Positions 54,501 to 64,000 of a stretch of DNA of 64,000 nt are shown piece by piece. The notes beneath the pieces were generated by a model. It ran no database searches, was not told where the DNA came from, and saw only the letters and a list, made by a program, of their open reading frames with translations. This DNA comes from Lampris incognitus (lineage: Eukaryota > Chordata > Actinopteri > Lampriformes > Lampridae), in assembly GCF_029633865.1 (NCBI RefSeq), contig NC_079219.1, positions 52,723,121 to 52,787,120 of the forward strand. Reading direction: 5' to 3'. The position numbers and the translations under genes were made by a program. Within the stretch, counting starts at the first letter, position 1; each line of letters opens with the position of its first letter.

Positions 54501-57500
54501 GTCGCCCATTAACGCTCTGGATTTAGCCTGCGACGCAAATAGCCTTTTTCCACCGGCTGCCAATGAATGCTGCACGCACCATTCTTAGAAACTGGCCATA
54601 GACTAGGTCTGCCCGGGGAGGCGCAACGGCTCGCGTAAATTCCAGTGGCGGGGCCATCCAACACAAATACATTGGTGTCCTTAATGGAATTGGCAATAAC
54701 AAAAGATTTGTTTTGCAAAAAAAAAAAAAACCAAACGAAAAATACTTGGGAGGTGGGGTGATGTCGGTATTTGAAATCCCAACCAGTTTTCCTTGTTATT
54801 ATGAAATAACGGCAAGTTTGTTTGCCCCTCTCGGCTGTCCTTCAAGAATCAAAATCAGATTTGTTGGCCGAGTGTGTGTTTCCACGCACAAAGAATTTGT
54901 CTGTGTTTCGGCGGACGTGGCTCAGCATTAGACGATACACAACAACAGCGAACGGCTTGAGGTGAAGGGAGGCTAGACAATGAATTATAAAGGTTGGCTG
55001 GGGATTAGGGACTACTGTCAGCAGACAGGCTAAATATTGCGCTACAACACACACACTTGTCTATGGGTATAAGAACAGATAAGTGGGGTACAGTGTTGAC
55101 GTTAAAAAGCTGCAGCATGAAGTAGTAATGTAGTACAGATGGAGAAAACGACCGTGATTATGTAGAGTACTATAGTGCAGGCAGTAATATAAATACAGAT
55201 ATACGGCTGGTAAGCATAAACATATGAACGGGGGGGGGGGGTAAAGAAGGGTTAACAACACTGCAGCATTGTCAGAAGACCCAGCAGTGTATGTAGACTA
55301 CACACGTTTGTGTCCTCCGTTGCAAAAAATACTGTGATTTATTTGACGTCAACGTCTGAATCTTTACTGGTTTTCATTCACGTAGAGCAGTGAAAATAGT
55401 TCCCGGCTAACGGTTTTAAAGTCTCATTTACATAAGCCTTGGTGTTTGTTTTGAGCTCTTTGTTTGCCCCGATGTGCACGGTTGAACCAGCGGCGTGCAG
55501 CGCAGCCATGCTTCAGCGTGCAAGAGGCCGACGGGCACACTTCTTCTTGAATCAATAGTGGCCACTCAGCCCTTAGCTGATTGAGGCTGCAGGGCTGGAA
55601 TCGGTCTCGGGGAACAGCGATGAATTGCAAGTAGATTGTTACGGGAAATAAACCTAATTCCAACGGATAAGATTTTCCAAAGACGTGCATAATCATGTAT
55701 GCCTTCATTATGTGTACCAATTCTGATGTAGTTAGTAGCCTATATTATATATTGCAGCTCTCATACAAAGAAATAGTTTTAAATATAGATTTTCATGAGT
55801 GCGGCTAATTGGGCTTCAGCAGAGGCTTGCAGGCGAGAAACACAAATCCCTGGTGTGTGCAAGCTTATATTGTGATAAAACTTCCTGATTCTGACTCTCA
55901 TATGTCGTACGATGTATTGTCTTTTATTATCGTCAGGGTCCGCCTGGTTTACCCGGTACAGGAGCGTCCAAAGGAGAGAAGGTGAGGGTACTATAACCTA
56001 TCAGCTGCCATTTTCTTATAAGCTTATGAGGACTTATTTAACCCGCTTGGACTCGTCTCCATTCACAAAACCATACTTTATCATTTGAGCGGTTACTGAC
56101 CCTTAAAAAAGAAAGAAAAAAAAAGACTTTTTTTGCTGGAAATTCACTTGTCCTGTCTGTTTTCCGTCTCCCTTCCTCCACATCCTGCTGTCAGGGAGAA
56201 ATTGGAAGACCTGGACAAAAGGTAAGAGTTTCCATTAATCACTCCATTTTCTCCGCTAAGTGGATTTGCTTCAAAAATGAGATACAGCGCTGCCGGGGCC
56301 TGGTTATGCACCATGATGAAGACCGCTAGTGGGGACAACCTTGACAGGGGACACATACGCTGTAAACCGACCCACATCGCAGCCGCTGAGATGGGCTGAC
56401 GGCGGGCGAGGGCGATACCTCAGGTCCAACATCACGGACCTGAGGTATCGCCTCAGGCCCGTGGCTGCTTACAGTCGGTCATCCCGTTGACCCACTGAAA
56501 GACATCCAGCATCTCGGTTCCCCGTCAGACTGCCCCATTGATCTGATTAGAATCGCAGGACCCCGCCCCCCCACATTTCCACCACCGCCCTTCGCCCCAG
56601 CTTTACATTCGACTCTATCGGCGGTGCTTGGCGGGGACGGTTGGAGGAGGAGAAGTGACCCCTTAAATGACCAGTTGTTGTGGTGAAGCATTAAAAGTAG
56701 TCCCGTTGGGGGGGGCTTCAGTGCCGGCGGTCTGACCGGGCAGCCTCGCAGCGCTGCAGTGCAATTTAGCTTAGTGCTTCGGCCCCGGGGGTCGTAAATC
56801 ATTTTATTTCCTACAAGCGCAGACCTCCTGTGCTATATACAGCCTATCATTTAATTAAAGAGAGCGAAGTGACAGGCCTCATTAAAGTCATTCTGCCCCC
56901 ATGTGTGCAGCTGTACTCCTGTCTGATAAAGAGTGTAGCAGGCCGGCCGACGAGCCAACCCAGCAAACCTCGCATTTGGGTTTCATTTTTCTGTGTGAAC
57001 GACGGACGCACGGAAACGAGAGTTGCCGTGTTGTTTTGGGGTTCTGACTGTGTTCTGGTTTAAGAACCATTAAATGGTCGGCGCAGGATCCGTCAGGTAA
57101 TGCCGGGTCTGGAGGAGGTTAGCGGGTCAGTGACATTTCTGGTTGTGTCTCAGGGTCGGACGGGTCCTCCTGGTCTCCCCGGGAGGCAGGGAGCAGCTGG
57201 GTGGCCGGGGCCAAATGGACCCAAAGTGAGTAAGTCCCATTCCATAATGTGGATGATATATGATGTAATATCAGACAGTGTGACCAGTATCTTGTGACTG
57301 AATACAAAATACTACAATAACACCCGATATATGAAAAGCCAATGCTCCCGTTATTCCTCAAATTGTTTTTCAAAGGGCTGTCTTACTTATGGATGTATGA
57401 ATGGAATGGCAAAAACTAAAACAACTTTGACCGATTTGTTCCAGGGAGAGAAAGGGGACACGGGGCTGATGGGTTTGCCTGGACCAAGAGGACCGATTGG

Positions 57501-60500
57501 GCCCAAGGTGGGGAGAGAAATCTCAAGATGAGAAAAATAAATTCAGTCGCAGGTTTTGGGAATTTAATTCACTACACTAGGCCCTTAGAAGTTTCAATCA
57601 TCCCTGATTTTTCACTTCTGGTCTCTGATTCCAGGGTCTGGCTGGATATAAAGGGGAAAAGGTACGTGACCGGTCAGATAGTCAGTACACAGCAACAAGG
57701 ACGGACAAGATTTGCTTGTCCATGTAAAGGAAGTGAACAGATTAAAACCGAATTCTCTTTTTTTTTTTTGTCTGCAGTCTTTTCCATGTGATGCATTGTT
57801 ATCTCTTCCACCAGGGCTCCCATGGTGAACGTGGTGAAATTGGGGTGAAAGGGGAAAAGGTGGGCAAAGTTCATTGAAAGTCTCTGTCTAAAATCAATAC
57901 CAGATGGTAAAATACTTTTTTATAATCCGTATCCAAGTCAAATGTGCACCAGTATTGTACATGTGGGGCAGAATGGGGCTTGGTGCTTCCTGCTGTTCTC
58001 TCAGAGAGGCGGTCCTGGGCCCCGTCCCGGCCTTCCTGCTGGAGCTCCTATGTCTGGAGTTTCCATATTCACACAGGACATACAAGACGGTGACAAATTA
58101 AAGGAAAACCCAGCATGATCTGTCAGGCCACCACGAGCCTCCGGAACAGCTTCAGTGCTCCTTGTCATAGATGCTACAAGTTTCCGAACTCTACTGGAGG
58201 GATGGACACCGTTCTTCCAAAAGATGTTCCCTCATTTGGTGTTTTGATGGTGGTGGTGGAGAGCACTGTGTAACACGTTGGTCCAAAATCTCCCATAGGT
58301 GTTCAACTGGGTTGAGATCTGGTGACTGTGAAGGCCATAGCATATGATTTACATCATGTTCATACTCGTCAAACCATGCAGTGACCTCCTCGTACCCTGT
58401 GGATGGGGGCATCGTCATCCTGGAAGAGACCACTTCCATCAGGATAGAAACGTCTCATCATAGGATAAAGATGATCACTCAGAATAACTTTGTATTGATC
58501 TGCAGTGACCCTTCCCTCTAAGGGGACAAGTGGACACAAACCATGCCAGGAAAATACCCCCCACACCATAACTCAGCCCCGGACCCTCTCACTGTAGGGG
58601 TCAAGCATTCAGGTTTCTCCTTTCATTTGTCACCCGTCCATGTATGTGAGATGAGTTTGGAGACTAAATAATTGCCCTAGGTATAGTTTTGAGTGGCTGG
58701 GTGCGTTTGGCTCTGTGCTCGACCAATGACCTGTCCAGGGTGACTCCCTGCTCTCTGTAGCCCCCCCCCCCCATGACCCTGAAATAGATTAAGCTAGTGA
58801 AGAGAATGTGAATGAATGAATGAAAAGCACCTTCAGCACACCTTCGGAAGTGGATAACATTTCAGCTGGTATTTCTCTTTTTCTTCATCTGCAGGGCACG
58901 ATGGGATTCCCAGGAATGCTTGGACAGAAAGTGAGCAGAACATTCAAGCAGGACCTTCCATTTTATGGCTCAGAATTACAAGGTTGGAATTTGACTGATG
59001 AATGAAACGAGATGTAAATTAATGGTTTCTTGTACAGGGTGAAATGGGTCCGAAAGGAGAACCGGGAATCTCAGGAAATAGAGGACCCACCGGCCGACCC
59101 GGGAAGAGAGGGAAGCAGGTGAGGATCCTGTTTCATATGGATGTGACAACACACAGTAACATGCAGTTTAGTGTATACTTTCCAAGCAGTCATCTGTTTT
59201 TGTGTTCTCTGAAACATGAGAGGTATTGAAGGTGTGCTGCCTTAAATAATGTTATCCTACAGGTATTTGTGTATTACATCCTGTGTATTCTTTTGGTCAC
59301 ATGATCAGGGGGTGAAGGGGGACACGGGGCGCCTGGGCCCCATCGGCCCTGTAGGGCCACGAGGATCTCCAGGCCTCCCTGGTCCTCCTGGTTTACCAGC
59401 CACAGGTGAAAACCTTCTTTCTAACTTTTCATAATACATGCTGCCAAGTGAATACACAATTACTGTAAAAAAATACAAATAGTGTACATACTTTACGGTA
59501 CAGACAGAAGGTGATGCTATCTATCCAGATTAAGATAAGAAGAAGGTAAAGTAATATGTTAAGTAATGCACAACGTAATGTCCATGTAGTAATAACCAGT
59601 TCAACAGGGACCAATGTGAAAGTTGAGTCCATATAAAGCAGACTGGTTCTTCTGTCAGAGGAGGGACCAAGTCATTGTTTTCCAAGTCCCAAATTTTGAG
59701 TTTCAAGTCCTAATCAAGTCATTATGTGCTCTTCATCAAATTCAATACCATTTACAAATGTTAACAACAGAGTAATAGTAAATATACTAAATTTGTGCAA
59801 ATCATGAATGCTTTTTGAAACATGCATTTTTTTATGGATTGATTCCCAGCGGATCTGTAATTATGGAAATAAAGGGTTGATTGTCTGCACACTTTTTAAA
59901 AGCTTTTTGTCTTTGGGCATGGAGATCTCAACTCTTTCAAGTCAAAAGATTCAAGTCCAAGTAAAGTGACCAGTCATTGTTGTTAAAGTCAGTCGAGTTG
60001 AGTCTATTTTTAGTTTTGTCAAGTCAAGCGTCTACTACTGCTACTACTACTATTACTTTCGGCTGCTCCTGTTAGGGGTCGCTACAGCGGATCATCCGTT
60101 TCCATCTCTTCCTGTCTTCTGCATCTTCCTCTGTCACACCTGCCACCTGCATATCCTCCCTCACCACATCCATAAACCTCCTCTTTGGCCTTCCTGTTTT
60201 CCTCTTCCCTGGCAGCTCCATATTCAGCATCCTTCTCCCAATATACCCAGCATCTCTCCTCCACACATGTCCAAACCATCTCAATCTCGCCTCTTTTGCT
60301 TTGTCTCCAAACCGTCCAGCCTGAGCTGTCCCTCTAATACTCGTTCCTAATCCTGTCCTTCTTCATCACTCCCAATGAAAATCTTAGCATCTTCAACTCC
60401 GTCACCTCCGTGTCTCTGCCTCCTGTCTTTTCATCAGTGCCACTGTCTCCAAACCATATAACATAACTGGTCTCACCACCACCTTGTAAACCTTCCCTTT

Positions 60501-63500
60501 AACTCTTGCTGGTACCCTTCTGTCCCAAATCACTCCTGACACTCTTCTCCACCCACTCCACCCTGCCTGCACCCTCTTCTTCACCTCTCTTCTAGACTCC
60601 CCGTTACTTTGGACAGTCAACTCCCAAGTATTTAAACTCATATGCCTTCACCACCTCTACTCCTTGCATCCTCACCATTCCACTGTCCTCCCTCTCATTC
60701 ACGCATAGGTATTCTGTCTTGCTCCTACTGACTTTCATTCCTCTTCTCTCCAGTGCATACCTCCACCTCTCCAGGCTCTCCTCAACCTGCACCCTACTCT
60801 CGCTACAGATCACAATGTCATCCGCAAACATCATAGTCCACGGAGACTCCTGCCTGATCTCATCCGTCAACCTGTCATCACCATTGCAAACAAGAAAGGG
60901 CTCAGAGCCGATCCTTGGTGTAATCCCACCTCCACCTTGAACCCATCTGTCACTCCAACCACACACCTCACCACTGTCACACTTCCCTAATACATATCCT
61001 GCACCACTCCTACATACTTCTCTGCAACTCCCAACTTCCTCATACAATACCACACCTCCTCTCTCAGCACCGTCATGTGCTTTCTCTAAATCCACAAAGA
61101 CAGTGTAACTCCTTCTGGCCTTCTCTATACTTCTCCATCAACATTCTCAAAGCAAACATCACATCTGTGGTGCTCTTTCGTGGCATGAAACCATACTGCT
61201 GCTCGCTGATCATCACCTCTCCTCTTAACCAAGCTTCTATTACTCTTTCCCATATCTTCATGCTGTGGCTGATCAACTGCCTCTGTACTTGCTGCAGTTC
61301 TGCACATCACCCTTATTCTTTAAAATCGGTACCAGTATGCTTCTTCTCCACTCCTCAGGCATCCTCTCACTTTCCAAGATTGTGTTAAACCATCTAGTTA
61401 AAAACTCCACCGCCATCTCTCCTAAACATCTCTATGCCTCCACTTGTCAAGTGTAAAGTCATCAAATTTGTAACTTGAGTCTGACTCGAGTCCAAGTCAT
61501 GTGACTCAAGTCCACACCTCTGACTTCCATGGCTCAGCATGTTTTCTGGACTCCTAGTTTGTGTTTGGGGGACAAAAAGTTTTTGTGCGAGATGAAGCAG
61601 CGCTCCATGTCATCAAAAAGTAAGAACACATTACAGCAGCGTAAGAGCTAACACCAGTAGTCTGATTTAGCACCAGAGCAACCAAATCTACCTGAGGTGA
61701 AAGAAGACCCTGTAGTCATGACATCAAGCACTCAAAACGGATTTGCAGATGGCAAGCCCCTTTACAGATTTACAAACACTGTGTCACCACATCATTAAAG
61801 TGGCAGCTGCGATCTCGTTCGGGTTTCTGTGCTGATTGCGTGTCTTTGTTGATAGACGAGTCTAGGATGAAACATATCACAATATATGGAGAGATGGAGG
61901 TATTTATATCAGCTGGTGATCCTGGCCTGCCCTCCAGTCCTCTGTGTACCCAGCAACCTCTAGCCACCTTAAGTCTCTCGTTAAGCCACAGTATTTGGTT
62001 CTTAAGACAGTAGCCGTAGCTTTTTGGTTGCCTTTTTGAAGCTTTTGCACATACTGATTTTGTGCCTCTTCACTGGTTTTAGGGCTTTATATGCATGCAG
62101 CAAAGGGTGAGCGTGGGCCTCCGGGCCCCCCTGGAAGATGTAGCTGTAATTCTGTCAATAGTTCCCCATTTGAAGAGCACGGCTCCAGAAGCAGCTATCC
62201 CAGAGTGCCAGTGGTGAGCAAATTCCCGTCTCTCTCTCAATTACAATAAGTAAAATTCACAGTGTTCTCATATATCCTGTCTCATCACAGTTCGTCATGC
62301 ACGATGCCAACTTAACTAAGCTCTGTGGCCAGCACATTCAGTGCAACTGCTATCTGATAATTCATGCTGAGATCTAATAAGCTTTAAAGGATTTTCGAAT
62401 GGAGAAGTGATGCTACAAAGAATTTGACTCCAACAAACCTCCATCACCTTGACTCAGATATTTGTGGTCAGCAATGAAGAGGAACTCCAGCATCTCCATG
62501 CAGACAACGCCCTGGCGTTCCGCAAAGACCAGAGATCTCTCTATTTCAAAGACAGCGATGGCTGGCTACCAATTCAGGTGAGCCCCCTGTGTGGAGCTAC
62601 CAGATAGCTATGTTTTTTTCTTGTTAGTTGTTTCACAATTTGTCTGCTGTGCAGGGCTGAACAATAGGTGGTTTCAGAATCGACATCACGATACACACAT
62701 GTGCAATAGTCACATTGCAAATGATGCAGAATAACGCAAATTGGGCCCATCAGTCATGTTAGGCTAAAAACTCTCATTGCTTGATAGAAAACAAAATCCA
62801 GCAAGGTTTGCTTTTTTTATGACTTATCTTGAAGGAAAATATCGACGCTCATCTGACAAATGATATAATTTAGTCCAATTTAATGACTTCTTGCACAAAT
62901 GTCTTATTTTGCACTCTTAATTCTCCCGAATCATTGCTGAATTATTTGCAAGCAGAGCTTTGAAAGTCAAAAGCTGCAGATATCCGATGAAACCATCTAA
63001 CTCCTTTTTATTCTTTAACATCATAAGACATATTGCGCAAAAACAAAAAAAAATAATTGCAACGTTGTTTTTTCCCCCCATATAGTTCAGCCCTCGTACT
63101 GTCTCGCACACACCAGTGATTTCTTGAGCCAAATTTATTTTGCAGTTTTCTACATTTTCGTTTTCCAGTTCTTAAACTCTGTAAAAGCCTCTTTCTTTTC
63201 AGCTGACGCCGTTCCAGTCCATGGAAAACGCGCCAGATGAGGACGGGTACTGCGGCGATGGCATCGTGCAGATCCCCAACGGAGAGGAGTGCGATGACGG
63301 CGACAGGGTGGTCACAGATGGCTGCGTCAGTAAGTCACACGATACGATATCCCATAGCCTATGCCTACTCTGATGCCATATGCATCCTTTACTTATGTAC
63401 AAATAACGTGACCTCCCCTCCCCCCCCTTTACTGAAGAGTGTAAACACGCCTACTGTGGGGATGGCTATCGCTACGAGGGGGCCGAGGAGTGTGATGGAA

Positions 63501-63805
63501 AGGACTTCGGCTATCAGACTTGCCACTCGTATCTTCCAGGGTAAGAATAATACAGCATCGTTTTGAGCCTCAGGATTAAAAACTGTCACAGTGAGAATCA
63601 AAGTCTGTTGGAAATAGGATCAGTCTATTTGCTGGGTCAGCCTGAGCACGATTACCGGCTGTGTGAAAAGATGGTGCCGTGTTTCGCTGACATGTTCCCC
63701 TGTCTCAACGGGGTGGTGTTTCCTGTTGTTTGCAGGTCATACGGCTATCTCAGGTGTACCCCATACTGTGTTATTGACTCCACAAACTGCAAGTACTTCA
63801 CATGA
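51505..63805 (+). CDS. colq: COLQ: collagen tail of asymmetric acetylcholinesterase
   Basis: Exons: 51505-51601, 52709-52815, 54099-54209, 55937-55981, 56195-56221, 57154-57225, 57445-57507, 57635-57661, 57815-57859, 58895-58930, 59038-59118, 59309-59405, 62083-62213, 62458-62577, 63203-63329, 63438-63540, 63736-63805. All introns are GT-AG; the product is 452 aa (human 455). Order: signal peptide (about 1-20, MVFLTLGLY...VLAQ); proline-rich attachment domain [16 protein letters not shown] (45-60), where two cysteines and the prolines grip AChE tetramers; Gly-X-Y helix (~94-287) with the heparan-sulfate-binding motif RPGKRGK (230-236); and a Cys-rich C-terminal domain (from RCSC, 288) that binds MuSK in the family. 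The helix exons 4-11 all begin with a Gly codon and are multiples of 9 nt. A115 replaces an expected Gly. The upstream heparin site reads RPGQKGR where human has RPGRKGR. Secreted to the synaptic basal lamina. Confidence 0.96.
53232..53352 (+). mobile_element. SINE family B tail fragment in COLQ intron 2
   Basis: GGCCTGGCGGCCTGTCCAGG ... GGGATAGGCTCCAGC ... GGGATAATGGATGGATGAA. Confidence 0.8.
54845..55060 (-). mobile_element. LINE/SINE 3'-end fragment
   Basis: AGAATCAAAATCAGATTTGT TGGCCGAGTGTGTG resembles the reverse complement of a widespread fish retroelement 3' end. Low-information match. Confidence 0.4.
56411..56452. repeat. Perfect 17-bp inverted repeat in COLQ intron 5
   Basis: GGCGATACCTCAGGTCC (56411-56427) pairs exactly with 56436-56452 across the 8-nt loop AACATCAC. 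No mobile-element ends are recognised around it. Confidence 0.85.
58083..58642 (-). mobile_element. Internally deleted Tc1/mariner element with TA target sites
   Basis: The ends align as inverted repeats (CAAGACGGTGACAAATTAAA at the left; reverse complement of the right end CATGGACGGGTGACAAATGA) and are flanked by TA (58081-58082, 58643-58644). The minus strand encodes the C-terminal half of a DDE transposase: QDDDAPIH, then after a frameshift [20 protein letters not shown] followed by LNPVEHLWE with the catalytic acid. The N-terminal DNA-binding half is missing, so it cannot mobilise itself. Confidence 0.88.
59656..61522. mobile_element. hAT-like MITE split by an RTE-like LINE
   Basis: CAGAGGAGGGACCAAGTCAT at the left and GACTCAAGTCCACACCTCTG at the right, with AAGTC-rich subterminal repeats on both sides. 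The flanks TCTTCTGT and ACTTCCAT match at 5 of 8. The interior 60030-61455 is a LINE. Confidence 0.6.
60030..61455 (-). mobile_element. RTE-like LINE, 3' half, copy 3
   Basis: The minus strand encodes [20 protein letters not shown], then with frameshifts [20 protein letters not shown] (FADD catalytic box), [32 protein letters not shown] and the C-terminal [20 protein letters not shown]. Longest copy of the family seen here. Its 3' (AGT)n tail is at 60031-60055. Confidence 0.85.
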
Positions 63806-64000
63806 GGAGGAGCCGGCACAACGCAGTGGGATCCTCCTTTTTTTCTTGTGTCTCGACACCAAACTGGATTATTTTGAAGCAAAAAAAAAAAAAAGAAGAA
63901 AAAAAATTAAGGCTGCAGGTGAGAGACTCTGCAAGAAGAGGCAGCAGATATATACGTATTATATAAAAAAAAAAGTTTAAAAAAAAACACCCCCCCTCCC
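63806..64000 (+). other. colq: COLQ 3' UTR, truncated by window end
   Basis: Non-coding sequence after TGA at 63803-63805, with A-rich runs at 63880-63907 and 63966-63987. No AATAAA hexamer with a convincing downstream element is seen before the window ends. Confidence 0.6.

Noticed and set aside
60604-61095. 163-aa minus-strand open frame as an antisense gene in COLQ
   Set aside because: FADD box and flanking blocks are RTE-type reverse transcriptase.

Overview
This is animal nuclear DNA, almost certainly from a ray-finned (teleost) fish. It carries intron-rich vertebrate genes, a dense load of fish-type SINEs, LINEs and DNA transposons, and proteins that align along their whole length with human ANKRD28, HACL1 and COLQ. 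The three host genes are all on the + strand. They appear in the order ANKRD28 - HACL1 - COLQ, the relative order and orientation of human 3p25, but BTD, which lies between ANKRD28 and HACL1 in human, is not visible here.

Layout. 1-3127: a 35-bp minisatellite (41-604), then sequence with no recognisable gene; it is 5' flank or first intron of ANKRD28. 3128-30747: ANKRD28, 27 coding exons, with only the short first coding exon missing. 30748-~32230: its 3' UTR. ~32230-35530: intergenic, filled with a hAT MITE, a SINE, a LINE ORF1 relic and a (TAC)n tract. 35850-49177: HACL1, 17 coding exons, complete, with one GC-AG intron. ~49610-51500: short intergenic stretch with a SINE. 51505-63805: COLQ, 17 coding exons, complete. 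The 3' UTR of COLQ runs off the window.

The three proteins do not form one pathway. ANKRD28 is a regulatory ankyrin subunit of protein phosphatase 6. HACL1 is the peroxisomal thiamine-diphosphate lyase of fatty-acid alpha-oxidation. COLQ is the collagen tail that anchors acetylcholinesterase at the neuromuscular junction. Their adjacency is conserved vertebrate synteny.

The introns record transposition in detail. At least eleven copies of one ~420-bp tRNA-derived SINE are present, several with readable target-site duplications. A second SINE-like family includes an inverted pair. There are LINE fragments of several types, a spliced but decayed hAT transposase gene, an internally deleted Tc1 element with intact TA sites, a Harbinger MITE, and several elements nested inside others. 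The most intriguing non-coding signal is a perfect 22-bp inverted repeat with a 4-nt loop, starting 22 nt downstream of the HACL1 exon 1 donor. Each arm carries a PPAR/RXR-like DR1 motif, which would fit a peroxisomal gene.
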